Positions 54,212 to 64,000 of a stretch of 64,000 bases of DNA are shown here, piece by piece. A program made the position numbers and the translations under genes. A model generated the notes under the pieces. The model made no database searches and was not told the DNA's origin. It saw only the letters and a list, made by a program, of their open reading frames with translations. The stretch covers positions 397,865 to 461,864 of the forward strand of contig NZ_JAHKQO010000036.1 in assembly GCF_018861065.1 (NCBI RefSeq). Reading direction: 5' to 3'. Each line of letters starts with the position of its first letter. Positions within the stretch are counted from its first letter, which is position 1. Source of the DNA: Paraglaciecola arctica (GTDB lineage Bacteria > Pseudomonadota > Gammaproteobacteria > Enterobacterales > Alteromonadaceae).

Positions 54212-55165
54212 ATGTCAGATCAATTACAAGCATTAAGAGAACTTACCACAGTTGTTGCCGATACCGGTGACATTGAAGCCATCAAAAAATACCAACCGGT
54301 AGATGCAACGACTAACCCATCTTTGTTACTTAAAGCAGCAGAAATGCCGCAATATAAGTCTCATTTAGAAAGTGCTGTGGAATGGGCAAAACAACAATCT
54401 TCCGATCCTGAACAACAAATTATTGATGCTGGTGACAAACTATCGGTCACTATTGGTACCGACATTGTAAATATAGTACCGGGTCGTATTTCTACGGAAG
54501 TAGATGCCCGTTTATCTTTTGACACTGCTGCTAGTATCGAAAAAGCTCATAAATTGATTGCTCTGTACAAAGAAGCAGGCATCGACAAAAGTCGTATCTT
54601 AATTAAGTTGGCGTCTACTTGGGAAGGCATTCGCGCAGCTGAGGTTTTAGAAAAAGAAGGCATTAACTGTAATCTTACATTGTTGTTTGGCTTTGCTCAG
54701 GCACAAGCATGTGCAGAAGCTGGCGCTTTCTTAATTTCACCTTTTGTTGGGCGTATATTGGATTGGTACAAGAAAAGTACTGGCAAAACTGACTACAGTT
54801 CATCTGAAGATCCGGGCGTAATTTCAGTCACTAAAATTTATAACTATTACAAAGATCATGGCTACAAGACAGTTGTGATGGGCGCTAGTTTCCGCAATAC
54901 AGGTGAAATAACTGAATTAGCAGGCTGTGACCGATTAACCATTGGACCGGGCTTGTTGGAAGAGTTATCGCAAACTGATGCCCCTCTGCCAATTAAGTTG
55001 CAAGATAAGGGTGCCACCAAAACTCCTGGCGCGCCATTAACCGAAACTAAATTCCGCTGGGAAATGAACCAAGATGCTATGGCAACTGAAAAGTTATCTG
55101 AAGGCATTCGTAACTTTGCAGCAGACCAAGTTAAATTGGAAGCCATGTTAAGAAGCTACTTGTAA
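54212..55165 (+). CDS. tal: transaldolase
   Basis: Pentose phosphate pathway enzyme transferring dihydroxyacetone between sedoheptulose 7-phosphate and glyceraldehyde 3-phosphate. 317 residues, TalB type. The Schiff-base Lys132 ([11 protein letters not shown]) is at the same position as in E. coli TalB. Signature [13 protein letters not shown] at residues 30-42, and [18 protein letters not shown] follows. Next gene is pgi, after a terminator, so the two are linked in carbon metabolism but likely separately transcribed or only partly read through. Confidence 0.97.
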   Translation: MSDQLQALRELTTVVADTGDIEAIKKYQPVDATTNPSLLLKAAEMPQYKSHLESAVEWAKQQSSDPEQQIIDAGDKLSVTIGTDIVNIVPGRISTEVDARLSFDTAASIEKAHKLIALYKEAGIDKSRILIKLASTWEGIRAAEVLEKEGINCNLTLLFGFAQAQACAEAGAFLISPFVGRILDWYKKSTGKTDYSSSEDPGVISVTKIYNYYKDHGYKTVVMGASFRNTGEITELAGCDRLTIGPGLLEELSQTDAPLPIKLQDKGATKTPGAPLTETKFRWEMNQDAMATEKLSEGIRNFAADQVKLEAMLRSYL

Positions 55166-55183
55166 ACTTGCTCATTTAACTTT

Positions 55184-55212
55184 AAAGCGTCGAAATCGGC
55201 GCTTTTTTGTTT
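55184..55212 (+). terminator. rho-independent terminator between tal and pgi
   Basis: AAAGCG and CGCTTT form the outer stem with an inner CG/CG pairing, followed by six T and then GTTTTT. It lies 18 bases after the tal stop codon. Confidence 0.8.
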
Positions 55213-55266
55213 TTAGTCAACCTTTAAGGGCCAGACTTAATCTTTACCCCAAATCGAGAACATATT

Positions 55267-56910
55267 ATGACTGCACTAACGGCATCCCCCGCTTGGAAAA
55301 ACCTTGAAAACTTAGCGACACACATAAAAACTCAGCACATGCGTGACTGGTTTGCTGCAGACCCTAATCGTGCTGAAAAATTTACTCAAGCAGCCTGTGG
55401 AATTGAGTTGGATTTTTCGAAAAACCTCATCACTGACGAAGTCATGCAAGCATTACATGTTTTGGCAAGCGACTCTCAAGTCACTGAAAAAAGTCAGGCC
55501 ATGTTTGCCGGTGACATCATTAACCACACTGAAAAACGCGCCGTTTTACATACCGCATTGCGTAATTTTTCAGGCAAGCCCGTTTTGGTAGACGGTGAAG
55601 ATGTGATGCCAGAAGTCTTAGCTTGTCAGAAAAAAATCCAAGACTTTGTAGCCAGTATACATAGCGGAGAACGCAAAGGTTATACTGGTAAACCTTTAAA
55701 ACAAATTGTTGCCATCGGCATTGGTGGTTCTTTTCTTGGGCCGAAAATCATGTCAGAAGCCCTGAAACCTTATTGGTTCGAAGGGGTTAAAGTACATTAT
55801 GTGGCCAATGTTGACGGCTGTCATATTCAAGACGTATTGGCCACTGTCGACCACGAAGAAACCCTAGTGGTAATGTCATCTAAATCCTTTACGACTCAAG
55901 AGACCTTACAAAACACCCTTACTGCTAAAGCATGGTTTTTAGGAGCGGGCGGATCGCAGCAAGATATCGCAAAGCACTTTATAGCGGTATCGTCAAATAT
56001 TAAAGCCGCTACCGAATTTGGTATGGCAGAAGACAATATTTTCCCGATGTGGGACTGGGTAGGTGGTCGTTATTCACTGTGGTCAGCAATTGGTTTACCT
56101 ATCGCATTAACCATAGGTTACGACAACTATCGCGAGTTATTGCAAGGGGCATTTGAGATGGATGAACATTTTCAAACGGCTCCCATTGAGCAAAATTTAC
56201 CTATGATATTGGCGTTGTTAGGTGTTTGGTATGTAAACTTCTTTGGCGCACAAAGTCATGTGTTATTGCCCTATTATCACTATTTACGCGGTTTTCCAGC
56301 TTATGTTCAACAGCTGGACATGGAAAGTAACGGTAAGCGTATTGCTGGCGCTGATAGCACCACCGATTACGCCACTGGGCCGATTATTTGGGGCAGTGAA
56401 GGTACCAACGGGCAACACTCATTCCACCAGCTTATTCATCAAGGTACAGTATTAGTACCCGCAGACTTTATGTTTCCATTAAAGGTACCTAATCAAGACG
56501 ATACTCATCACGCCATGTTAGCGTCTAACTGTTTTGGTCAAACCCAAGCGTTAATGCAAGGTAAAACATTTGCTGAATGTAAGGCCGATTTAGCTTCAAA
56601 AGGTTTAGATGAAGACACCCTTGAATCACTTGCCATCCACAAAACGATGCCTGGCAACAAACCCAGTAACACCCTACTCTTCAATCAAGTCGATCCTAAA
56701 ACCTTAGGCTCACTCGTTGCCATGTATGAACATAAAGTTTTTGTACAAGGTGCAATTTGGGGAGTGAATTCATTTGACCAATGGGGAGTAGAGCTAGGTA
56801 AAGAACTGGGAAATCAAGTACTGGATAAACTTGTTAATTCAGACTCCAGTCTAAGCTTTGATGCATCAACCAACCAGTTGATCAGCAAGTTTAGAAAAGC
56901 AAACGGTTAA
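55267..56910 (+). CDS. pgi: glucose-6-phosphate isomerase
   Basis: Converts glucose 6-phosphate and fructose 6-phosphate. 547 residues, full length. First signature [16 protein letters not shown]; the second region has [10 protein letters not shown] with the catalytic Glu/Lys environment; [16 protein letters not shown] carries the ring-opening His; and the late [20 protein letters not shown] is also typical. Alginate breakdown through KDPG yields triose phosphate and pyruvate, so this enzyme supports gluconeogenesis. A strong terminator follows. Confidence 0.98.
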   Translation: MTALTASPAWKNLENLATHIKTQHMRDWFAADPNRAEKFTQAACGIELDFSKNLITDEVMQALHVLASDSQVTEKSQAMFAGDIINHTEKRAVLHTALRNFSGKPVLVDGEDVMPEVLACQKKIQDFVASIHSGERKGYTGKPLKQIVAIGIGGSFLGPKIMSEALKPYWFEGVKVHYVANVDGCHIQDVLATVDHEETLVVMSSKSFTTQETLQNTLTAKAWFLGAGGSQQDIAKHFIAVSSNIKAATEFGMAEDNIFPMWDWVGGRYSLWSAIGLPIALTIGYDNYRELLQGAFEMDEHFQTAPIEQNLPMILALLGVWYVNFFGAQSHVLLPYYHYLRGFPAYVQQLDMESNGKRIAGADSTTDYATGPIIWGSEGTNGQHSFHQLIHQGTVLVPADFMFPLKVPNQDDTHHAMLASNCFGQTQALMQGKTFAECKADLASKGLDEDTLESLAIHKTMPGNKPSNTLLFNQVDPKTLGSLVAMYEHKVFVQGAIWGVNSFDQWGVELGKELGNQVLDKLVNSDSSLSFDASTNQLISKFRKANG

Positions 56911-56958
56911 TAACCGATCCAGTAGGTTTGCCCATAGACCTAGTGATTTAGTCAATTT

Positions 56959-56999
56959 AAAGGGTGCCAATTACATCATTGGCACCCTTTCGTTGTTTT
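56959..56999 (+). terminator. strong hairpin terminator after pgi
   Basis: AAAGGGTGCCAAT and ATTGGCACCCTTT form a perfect 13-bp stem with a six-base loop, followed by CGTTGTTTTC. Lies about 50 bases after the stop codon. Confidence 0.85.
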
Positions 57000-57203
57000 C
57001 AGTTGTCTCTTTATTTACCCCCTATTTTACGCTAACTCCCTGTCACTAAACCTTCACGTTTTGTTAATAAAAAGTACAAATACTTATTCTATTTTAACTG
57101 TCCCTGTGGTACATAGTCATTAAGCTTTTGTTTTAGTTGTTAATCACAATAGCTTAAAGAGTATCCTAATAATAAGTGCGCGAAAATAATAAAGGAGATC
57201 AAA

Positions 57204-57374
57204 ATGGATAAGTCCGAATTATTGTCTACCTTAGATTCAGAAACCAAGTCATCCAAAAGCAAAACAAGTAAGCGAAAATGGCGGGAAATTGAAGCCATAC
57301 ACGACAGACACCGACTCAAGCTAGAATTAAGAGAGTTAGGAATGTCACCAGAAGACGAATTAGAATTTTTGTAA
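57204..57374 (+). CDS. DUF3545 family small protein
   Basis: 56-residue protein. MDKSELLSTLDSETKSSKS, then SKRKWREIEAIHDRHRLKLE and LEF near the end match DUF3545, a short basic family of gammaproteobacteria. The KRKWREIE core is the family signature. A near-perfect ribosome site (AAAGGAG) lies before the ATG, and a terminator follows seven bases after the stop, so it is a complete one-gene unit. No membrane segment; lysine/arginine richness suggests nucleic-acid or ribosome contact, but this is not shown. Confidence 0.88.
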   Translation: MDKSELLSTLDSETKSSKSKTSKRKWREIEAIHDRHRLKLELRELGMSPEDELEFL

Positions 57375-57380
57375 TACTTT

Positions 57381-57407
57381 AAGCCCTGAATTGTCAGGGC
57401 TTTTTTT
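57381..57407 (+). terminator. rho-independent terminator after the DUF3545 gene
   Basis: AAGCCCTGA and TCAGGGCTT form a 9-bp stem with an ATTG loop and end in seven T. Confidence 0.95.
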
Positions 57408-57478
57408 GTTCATCTACTTTTAAAGCAAGCTCTGTCTGAAGCCTTGCGGTATCAGGCTGCTGCGACTTTTATTTTGGA

Positions 57479-59116
57479 TTAACTGGCAACCTTTTCCGTT
57501 CCAGCATGCCCTTCTACTACATAATGTTTAGGCATAAAACAATCAACTGTTGCCTCTTTCATTTCTAGCGTAAACAGCTCGGGATTACAGTCTTCTTGCA
57601 ACAAGCAACCTTCTGCTAAATTCGGGTAAATTTCATCAAAGCGCTTTATTTCAGATTGACTGACTCTTCGATAAATGTGAGAGCGATTTAATTGATTTGG
57701 ATTCGATAAACCAGCAGAAGAGACAAGATCAAATGTGGCGTTTACGGTTCCTTTATGAAAACGAGCGATCCTTGTGGCCTTGTCACCTACAACTAATCCA
57801 GATGCTAAAGTTGGGTCTTGGGTAGCAATACCTGTTGGGCACTCGTTAGTATGGCAAATTAAAGACTGAACACACCCAAGCGCTATCATCATACCTCTGG
57901 CGCTATTACACATATCAGCACCTAATGCTAAATTTTTAACTAAATGGAACCCCGTAAAGGTTTTACCACTAGCAATGACTCGAATGTGTTTTTTTAAACC
58001 AAAACCAACCAATACATCTACCACAAAAACTAGCGCTTCACGCAACGGCATGCCAACTGAATTTGAATATTCTAAAGGCGCTGCGCCTGTGCCGCCTTCT
58101 CCGCCATCAACAGTAATAAAGTCAGGTTGAATTTTTGTTTGAACCATCGCTTTACATAGTGCGATAAATTCACTTTTACGACCTATGCATAATTTGAAAC
58201 CTATGGGTTTACCACCAGACAAGTCTCTAAGTTGCTTGATAAAATGCATCATTTCCAGAGGTGTAGAAAACGCCGAATGCACTGGTGGTGATTCGACCAT
58301 AGTGCCCGGCTCTACCTGTCGAATTTGAGCTATCTCTATGGTATTTTTATGTGCGGGTAGAATTCCCCCGTGCCCTGGCTTAGCACCTTGAGATAATTTA
58401 ATTTCAATCATTTTGATGTTATCTTTTACAGCAGTTTTAGCGAAACTATCCGCATCAAATCCGCCCTCTGGTGTTCGACAACCAAAATATCCGGTTCCTA
58501 TTTGCCAGACCAAATCACCACCGTGTTTTAAATGAGATGCACTAACGCTACCTTCGCCTGTGTTGTGGTAAAAACCGCCCTTTTTTGCGCCTTTATTCAA
58601 CGCTTCTATGGCATTGCCGCTTAGGGCCCCATAACTCATGGCAGAAATGTTAAAAACACTTGCAGAATAGGGTTTCAGACAATCCTCTCCGCCAACCACG
58701 ATTCGCTGACTTAATGTCTCTTTATCTGCATGAATTGCGGCCAATGAATGACCAATCCATTCGTACCCTACGGCCTGAGTATCAAGCTTAGTGCCATATG
58801 GTACAGAGTCCTGTGCGCCTTTAGCTCGTTGATAAATCACCGACCTAAACATTCGACTGATGGGTACGCCATCAGTTTCAGACTCGAAAAAATACTGACG
58901 TAGAAAAGGTCTAAAGAACTCCATGACCCAACGACCACGACCAACAAAAGGAAAATTTCGTCTAATAGCATGTTTGGTCTGATACATGTCGTACAAGCCG
59001 ACCAGGGAAATCGGTATAAGTAATAAACTCCCCCAAAGCATGCTTGGCCATTTAATACCGAGTACTAACATCAGTACCCAAGCAGTAACTGTAGCGATGA
59101 CAAAAATACTTCTCAT
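57479..59116 (-). CDS. FMN-binding glutamate synthase family protein
   Basis: About 545 residues. Two N-terminal hydrophobic stretches (~5-20 and 27-45) precede a domain like the FMN/Fe-S central region of glutamate synthase: FNISAMSYGALSGNAIEALN, GAKPGHGGILPAHK, TVDGGEGGTGAAPLEYSNSV and CVQSLICHTNECPTGIATQD, with cysteines for an iron-sulfur cluster. It lacks the glutaminase domain, so it is not a full GltB; its electron-transfer role is unsettled. The ATG at 59116, with AAGG seven bases upstream, is preferred to one 18 codons earlier. Monocistronic. Confidence 0.88.
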   Translation of the reverse strand: MRSIFVIATVTAWVLMLVLGIKWPSMLWGSLLLIPISLVGLYDMYQTKHAIRRNFPFVGRGRWVMEFFRPFLRQYFFESETDGVPISRMFRSVIYQRAKGAQDSVPYGTKLDTQAVGYEWIGHSLAAIHADKETLSQRIVVGGEDCLKPYSASVFNISAMSYGALSGNAIEALNKGAKKGGFYHNTGEGSVSASHLKHGGDLVWQIGTGYFGCRTPEGGFDADSFAKTAVKDNIKMIEIKLSQGAKPGHGGILPAHKNTIEIAQIRQVEPGTMVESPPVHSAFSTPLEMMHFIKQLRDLSGGKPIGFKLCIGRKSEFIALCKAMVQTKIQPDFITVDGGEGGTGAAPLEYSNSVGMPLREALVFVVDVLVGFGLKKHIRVIASGKTFTGFHLVKNLALGADMCNSARGMMIALGCVQSLICHTNECPTGIATQDPTLASGLVVGDKATRIARFHKGTVNATFDLVSSAGLSNPNQLNRSHIYRRVSQSEIKRFDEIYPNLAEGCLLQEDCNPELFTLEMKEATVDCFMPKHYVVEGHAGTEKVAS

Positions 59117-59339
59117 TTTACGACCTTTAGACAAGAGATTTGTTTGATTGTATAAGAACAACATAGCCACCTTTGTCTTTCAACAAAAATTAGCATGACT
59201 AGATTAAAATCTGTAAACGATAAAAATATCTGACTAATAGATATTAGGTGTTTTACTTCAAACACTTCACACTTTAGGTTTTCAATTGTGAAACTTCATT
59301 GTCGCTAATCAACAACTTAGTCAATCAAGAAAAATCACT

Positions 59340-59999
59340 CTAAACCTGCCAATTGATAGCAGTTTTACCTTGATGTTGGAGTAGTTGATTGGCTTTAGAA
59401 AAGTGTTTACAACCAAAAAAGCCACGATAAGCTGATAATGGTGAAGGGTGTGGTGCAGTTAGCACATGATGTTTTTGTGTATCAATCACTGCACCTTTTT
59501 TCTGTGCATGGCTACCCCACAGCAAAAATACCAACCCACTACATTGGTCACTCAATTGTTGAATAACCGCATCGGTAAATTGTTCCCAGCCAATTTTTGC
59601 ATGGGAGTGTGCTTGGCCTTGTTCAACAGTGAGCACAGCATTAAGAAGCAATACTCCTTGCTCTGCCCAGCTTTGTAAAAAGCCATGTTGTGGGATACTA
59701 AAATCGGGGATATCGGTGGCTAACTCTTTATAGATGTTAACCAATGAAGGGGGTGTTTTTACGTTGGGCAATACCGAGAAACTTAAACCGTGGGCTTGAT
59801 TAGGTCCGTGATAAGGGTCTTGCCCTAATATCACTACCTTTACGTTATCCAGCTTAGTTAAGCTAAAAGCATTAAACACATCTTGTTTAGGAGGATAAAT
59901 TATCTTGCCAGCAGCCCTCTCACTTTCAACAAATTGCATCATTTGTTGAAAGTAAGCTTGCCGTTTTTCTTGACCTAAAATATCTTCCCAAGTGCTCAT
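59340..59999 (-). CDS. ung: uracil-DNA glycosylase
   Basis: Family 1 enzyme removing uracil from DNA. 219 residues. The catalytic Asp61 lies in the water-activating motif [29 protein letters not shown] and the second catalytic loop with His in [15 protein letters not shown] are intact. Starts nine bases after the thrC stop on the same strand, so it may be read from the thr operon as its last gene. Confidence 0.98.
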   Translation of the reverse strand: MSTWEDILGQEKRQAYFQQMMQFVESERAAGKIIYPPKQDVFNAFSLTKLDNVKVVILGQDPYHGPNQAHGLSFSVLPNVKTPPSLVNIYKELATDIPDFSIPQHGFLQSWAEQGVLLLNAVLTVEQGQAHSHAKIGWEQFTDAVIQQLSDQCSGLVFLLWGSHAQKKGAVIDTQKHHVLTAPHPSPLSAYRGFFGCKHFSKANQLLQHQGKTAINWQV

Positions 60000-60008
60000 C
60001 TAAGCTCT

Positions 60009-61292
60009 TTAGCTTAAAATATTAAACAAGTGCGCTTTTAACGCCTGATAGTCACTAGGCAATTCGGCTGACAAACCTTCTCTTCCTGCGCAGTCAGCCA
60101 GTGGTTTAGGTAAACTGATAGGTTGACCCAAAACATTTTCAACTGTTTCGCGAAATTTAGCAGGATGCGCGGTGCCTAAGAAAATACCGGTTTGCCCTTC
60201 TTCCATCTTTCTACTCAACGCTTTGTACGCGATGGCTGCATGGGGTTCGCTGACATAACCTAACTGGGCAAGTTGTCGCATTGCGACTTGGGTATAGTCT
60301 TCGTCTACTGTGTCGCCAGAAATAGCCGACTTATCCACCATGCCTAGCTCAATTAAGGCTTCAATACGCGGCCAGTTGTTGGGCTGACTAACATCCATTG
60401 CATTAGACAAAGTCGCAACTGTATCTTTTGGCTGCCATTCCCCAGTTTTTAAATAACGAGGCACCGTATCGTTAAGATTAGTAGCGGCCACAAAATGTTT
60501 GACCGGAAGCCCCATCACTTTTGCGATTAAGCCGGCAGTCAAATTACCAAAGTTACCGCTAGGGACTGAAATGACTAAGTCTTCGCGCTCAGCTGCCGTA
60601 AGCTGTGAAACGGCTTCAAAGTAATAGCACACCTGTGCTGCTAAACGACTAATATTAATAGAGTTTGCAGAGTTGAGGTGTAATCCATCTCGAACATCAG
60701 GATCATCAAAGGCACTTTTAACTAGTTGCTGACAGGCGTCAAAATCATCTTCAATTGCCACAGTGTGAATATTGTCACCGAGTGTTGTAAATAACTTCTC
60801 TTGGAGCTGGCTGATCTTACCTTTAGGGTACAGAATCACTACATTGATATTGTCTATGCCATGAAACGCATGTGCTACTGCTGCACCGGTATCACCGGAG
60901 GTGGCGGTTAAAATTGTGATGGGTTGCCCATCGGAAATTTCAACCAAACACTGAGCCATAAAACGACCACCGAAATCCTTAAATGCCAGTGTAGGACCAT
61001 GAAACAATTCCAAGGTATACACATTATCAGTGACTTTAGCCAAAGGAGCGTCAAACACAAATGCGCGTTCTACTATGCCGGCAACCGTTTCTCGGGGTAA
61101 CTCATCACCAATTAAAGCGCTTAGTATCTCTACGCTTCGCTCAACAAAAGGCATGGCCAATAATGACTCTATATCATCAAATTTAGGCAATTGTTTAGGA
61201 AAAAATAAACCTTGGTTATTGCCTAAACCTTTCTTAACCGCTTCTGCGAACGTTACTTGCTCTGAGGCGTCTTTTAAATTAACAAGTTCCAC
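60009..61292 (-). CDS. thrC: threonine synthase
   Basis: PLP enzyme converting O-phosphohomoserine to threonine. 427 residues. The Schiff-base Lys105 is in LAFKDFGGRF; the phosphate loop has TATSGDTGAAVAHAF and VPSGNFGNLTAGL. It starts with GTG, with AAGG seven bases upstream, and matches the enteric N-terminus (VNLKDASEQVTFAEAV). Third gene of thrA-thrB-thrC, with 87 bases after thrB, a longer gap than usual. Confidence 0.97.
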   Translation of the reverse strand: MELVNLKDASEQVTFAEAVKKGLGNNQGLFFPKQLPKFDDIESLLAMPFVERSVEILSALIGDELPRETVAGIVERAFVFDAPLAKVTDNVYTLELFHGPTLAFKDFGGRFMAQCLVEISDGQPITILTATSGDTGAAVAHAFHGIDNINVVILYPKGKISQLQEKLFTTLGDNIHTVAIEDDFDACQQLVKSAFDDPDVRDGLHLNSANSINISRLAAQVCYYFEAVSQLTAAEREDLVISVPSGNFGNLTAGLIAKVMGLPVKHFVAATNLNDTVPRYLKTGEWQPKDTVATLSNAMDVSQPNNWPRIEALIELGMVDKSAISGDTVDEDYTQVAMRQLAQLGYVSEPHAAIAYKALSRKMEEGQTGIFLGTAHPAKFRETVENVLGQPISLPKPLADCAGREGLSAELPSDYQALKAHLFNILS

Positions 61293-61379
61293 TTTACTAC
61301 CTTTTAAATACTTATAATATTGCGCTAGTTACCGTGCTGTTTAGCCCAATGTAACTGGCTCGTAAGAAAGCCTATGCTT

Positions 61380-62375
61380 TCAAGAGTGGCTAACGGATGC
61401 TCCACTCGTGTCTAGCTGGCAGATATGACTAAAACCCGTGTCATTTTGAATATAGTTATCAGCTAGCCATTGATTAATTATTTTAGCGTTTTCTAAATTG
61501 TCACATACCGCAAATACCGTTGGACCAGAGCCAGAAATTCCAAAAGCTAGAGCCCCATGTTGTTCTGCGAAGCTACGCGATTCGTCAAATTTTGGCAACA
61601 GAGACTTACGGTAAGGTTCGGCAATCACATCAAACATCATAGCAGCAGCGAGTTTTTCGTCGTTACGGTACAACGCATCAACAAACACAGCTAATTGGCG
61701 ACCAAACTGTATGGTATCAGCCATTGAAACCTGTTTGGGTAGAATATCCCGTGCTGCAGCCGTAGATACGCTAATCCCAGAATAACACGACACCCAATAC
61801 CAGTTATCAAACACAGGCAATTGCAATGCTACCTGTTCTTGATGTTCGGCCATTAAGGTTAGTCCACCAAGGAAGCATGGGGCAACATTATCGTAATGTA
61901 CACTGCCACTTATTTGCCCTTCGAGTTCGCCCATTACTAATAACAACTCATTATTATCAAACGGAGCCTTACCCAAATACTCAGTAAAAAACTGATTCAA
62001 AGCATACAACGCCGCGACAATTGAACTGGCACTTGAGCCTAATCCACTGCCAATCGGCAAATGTTTATGCAAGGTCATTTTCAGCGCCGGCAAAGTACTT
62101 TTGGAATGACCTTGGTTTTGCAACTCAGCGATGAAGTGCTGGTAACAACGTGTCACTATATTACTGTTGGCGTCGGGCGGCAGCTTGTCTGCAAAACGGC
62201 CTTTGACCACTAAACTAAACTGCTCTGCTATTTCAATCTCTACTTCGTCTCCCAATAAACTACCGTCTATTGGTTTTAATGCCGCACCAAGTAAATCAAA
62301 CCCTAAACTTACATTGCCGATAGAAGCAGGCGCATAGGCCTTTAAAATAGTATTTTTCATTTTATCGTTTGACAT
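61380..62375 (-). CDS. thrB: homoserine kinase
   Basis: GHMP kinase phosphorylating homoserine. 331 residues when started at 62375, whose ATG overlaps the thrA stop (TAATG); an ATG six codons earlier inside thrA is less likely. Motif 1 APASIGNVSLGFDLLG, ATP-loop LPIGSGLGSSASSIVAAL and C-terminal FGISGSGPTVFAV are all present. Translationally coupled to thrA. Confidence 0.97.
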   Translation of the reverse strand: MSNDKMKNTILKAYAPASIGNVSLGFDLLGAALKPIDGSLLGDEVEIEIAEQFSLVVKGRFADKLPPDANSNIVTRCYQHFIAELQNQGHSKSTLPALKMTLHKHLPIGSGLGSSASSIVAALYALNQFFTEYLGKAPFDNNELLLVMGELEGQISGSVHYDNVAPCFLGGLTLMAEHQEQVALQLPVFDNWYWVSCYSGISVSTAAARDILPKQVSMADTIQFGRQLAVFVDALYRNDEKLAAAMMFDVIAEPYRKSLLPKFDESRSFAEQHGALAFGISGSGPTVFAVCDNLENAKIINQWLADNYIQNDTGFSHICQLDTSGASVSHS

Positions 62376-64000
62376 TATAGTGATTGTTTCCAAGGCATAG
62401 TGCGCATCACATCAGCAAAGACACCTGCGGCTGTTACTGCAGCGCCGGCACCGTATCCTCTAATAACGTAAGGTATAGGTTGGTAATAATGACTATGGAT
62501 GGCCAAAGCGTTTTCGCCCTCTTTAACCATATATAATGGGTGCGCTTCGTTAACAGCTTCGATACTTACCACACATTTACCATGCTCAATCGACCCCACA
62601 TACCGTAATACTTTGCCTTCTTCTTTAGCAACCGCTACTTTTTCTGCATAGTGAGCGTCTAATTCAGGTAATCGCGACATGAAGTCTTCAATGCTGCCAC
62701 TGGCATCAAACGAAGGTGGTAAAATTGGCTCTATGGTAATATCAGATAACTCTAGCGTTAAACCAGACTCACGAGCCATAATCAACAGTTTTCTTGCGAC
62801 ATCCATACCACTCAAATCATCGCGAGGATCAGGTTCTGTAAAGCCATTCTTTTTAGCTATTTCAGTTGCTTCAGAAAGACTCAGCCCTTCGTCTAACTTA
62901 CCAAATACAAAAGACAACGACCCAGACAAAATCCCTTCAAAACGGACCAATTCATCCCCGGCGTAGAACAAGTTTTGTAAATTGTCGATAACCGGTAGAC
63001 CCGCACCTACTGTAGTTTCATACAAAAATTGACGATTGGTTTGTTGTGCTGTTTCTCGCAATAAATCATAAAATTCAGTACTCGCGGTATTAGCCTTTTT
63101 ATTAGGTGTGACTACATGAAAACCATCCAGCATCATTTGCGGATATTGTTCAGCAACCTGTGAACTACTGGTGCAATCAATAATAACTGGGTTAATCAAA
63201 CTATTGTCATGTACAAAATTCATCAAATTTTCGATAGAAAACTGTTTTTCGCTTTGCGCTAGTGATTGTTGCCAATCCGAATTCAAGTCTATGCCATTTG
63301 ACTGCAGCAGTAACTTTTTGCTGTTGGCAATACCGTATACTTTTAAACTGATATTTTTTTCGAGCAATGACGCTTGTTGACGCGCTATTTGCGCCAGTAA
63401 CTCTTTACCTACACTACCGCTGCCTACTAAAAACGCATCAATGGCGTGTAAGTTAGAGAAAAAATTCTGATGCACTACTTTGACTGCTTTTTTAGCTTTA
63501 CGTGATTCAATTACGGTAGAAATTGAGCGTTCTGACGACCCTTGTGCAATAGCAACATTATTGACTCTGGCTTGAGCAAGAGAACTAAAAAATTTAGCAG
63601 CCAAACCTTGAGAGTGTCGCATTCCATCTCCTACTAAGGTAACAATGGCCAATTCGTGACGTACTTCAATAGGGTCAAGTAATTGATTACTTAGCTCTAG
63701 AGCAAATGAATCTTCTAATAAATCTTGGGCACGACTGGCATCTTTACTATGAATACAAAAACTGATGCTGTACTCAGAAGATGACTGAGTAATTAAACTA
63801 ATGGAAATATTCGCATTAGACATGATTTCAAATACACGGCTAGCCATGCCCACCATGCCTTTCATGCCCGGACCTGCCACGTTAAACATGGTCATATCAT
63901 CTAAGTGAGAGATACCTTTTACGCTAGTCCATTTGGTACTCGCTTCATTACTGATTAAGGTTCCCGGGGCAGCAGGGTTAAGGGTATTGCGAATTAAACA
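62375..64000 (-). CDS. thrA: bifunctional aspartokinase I/homoserine dehydrogenase I, C-terminal two-thirds (partial)
   Basis: Fused enzyme catalysing the first and third steps of threonine synthesis. The frame is open to the right edge of the window, where it reads [16 protein letters not shown], so the kinase domain and start lie outside. Seen here are the ACT regulatory region ([20 protein letters not shown], then [13 protein letters not shown] and, later, [12 protein letters not shown]) and the homoserine dehydrogenase domain. The latter has [11 protein letters not shown] for NADP and [10 protein letters not shown]. Its catalytic region holds [33 protein letters not shown] and [17 protein letters not shown]. 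Threonine feedback inhibition is expected. The upstream attenuator is not in the window. Confidence 0.98.
   Translation of the reverse strand, partial: CLIRNTLNPAAPGTLISNEASTKWTSVKGISHLDDMTMFNVAGPGMKGMVGMASRVFEIMSNANISISLITQSSSEYSISFCIHSKDASRAQDLLEDSFALELSNQLLDPIEVRHELAIVTLVGDGMRHSQGLAAKFFSSLAQARVNNVAIAQGSSERSISTVIESRKAKKAVKVVHQNFFSNLHAIDAFLVGSGSVGKELLAQIARQQASLLEKNISLKVYGIANSKKLLLQSNGIDLNSDWQQSLAQSEKQFSIENLMNFVHDNSLINPVIIDCTSSSQVAEQYPQMMLDGFHVVTPNKKANTASTEFYDLLRETAQQTNRQFLYETTVGAGLPVIDNLQNLFYAGDELVRFEGILSGSLSFVFGKLDEGLSLSEATEIAKKNGFTEPDPRDDLSGMDVARKLLIMARESGLTLELSDITIEPILPPSFDASGSIEDFMSRLPELDAHYAEKVAVAKEEGKVLRYVGSIEHGKCVVSIEAVNEAHPLYMVKEGENALAIHSHYYQPIPYVIRGYGAGAAVTAAGVFADVMRTMPWKQSL

Overview
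The window is chromosomal DNA from a marine gammaproteobacterium of the Alteromonadales, most likely the Paraglaciecola/Glaciecola/Alteromonas group. This is inferred from gene content: an alginate locus with a PL6 lyase and a large TonB-dependent receptor, the RDD-lptG-lptF | pepA-holC-valS block, and many small DUF families typical of that order (DUF3016, DUF3019, DUF3545, DUF3718, DUF2799). No rRNA, tRNA, CRISPR array, transposase or phage gene was seen. Coding density is high except in one accessory stretch at about 36.1-40.2 kb.

Layout. (1) 0.1-3.0 kb: pntAa-pntAb-pntB proton-translocating transhydrogenase operon, minus strand. (2) 3.1-13.1 kb: alginate utilisation locus. On the minus strand lie a TonB-dependent receptor, PL6 alginate lyase, MFS sugar-acid transporter and 2-keto-3-deoxygluconate kinase, ending in a good terminator. 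A divergent FadR-type GntR regulator follows, then an SDR reductase probably acting on the unsaturated uronate DEH. Both the receptor and SDR promoters carry TTGGTA/TACCAA operators like those of UxuR/ExuR, so the GntR protein is the likely local repressor. The inferred route is outer-membrane import, lysis to unsaturated monomer, uptake by the MFS carrier, reduction to KDG and phosphorylation to KDPG; the KDPG aldolase is not here. (3) 13.5-21.4 kb: RDD protein, lptG/lptF, pepA, holC, valS. (4) 21.4-28.0 kb: DUF3016 protein, a beta-propeller lipoprotein, and a MipA/OmpV-DUF3019-response regulator-histidine kinase operon. (5) 28.2-36.0 kb: ccoG, srkA, a phosphate-binding-like protein with a porin, dsbA, an 11-copy heptanucleotide repeat, and DNA polymerase II.

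(6) 36.1-40.2 kb: accessory island of short, mostly minus-strand genes, several broken: a DUF3592-like protein, a small secreted protein with a stop at codon 6, an HTH regulator, two orphan small proteins, a decayed DUF4160/DUF2442 pair and an intact DinJ/YafQ-type toxin-antitoxin pair. The spacers contain imperfect palindromes and repeated CTTGTTA termini that resemble, but do not strictly match, integron attC sites. This is the most unusual part of the window.

(7) 40.2-53.2 kb: GH3 glucosidase lipoprotein with a LacI-type operator, DUF3718 protein, solute-binding-like protein, zapE, an NAD(P)-binding protein, a YdeI family protein, a large LuxR-type ATPase regulator divergent from a secreted protein with a variant PEP-CTERM tail, an XRE/small membrane protein pair, and yaaA. 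(8) 53.3-64.0 kb: DUF2799 lipoprotein, tal, pgi, a 56-residue DUF3545 protein, an FMN-binding glutamate-synthase-like protein, ung, and thrC-thrB-thrA, with thrA running off the right edge.

All functional calls rest on reading the translated sequence and recognising families; no search was run. Where an upstream codon was the first possible start, the start with the best ribosome-binding site was chosen and this is stated.
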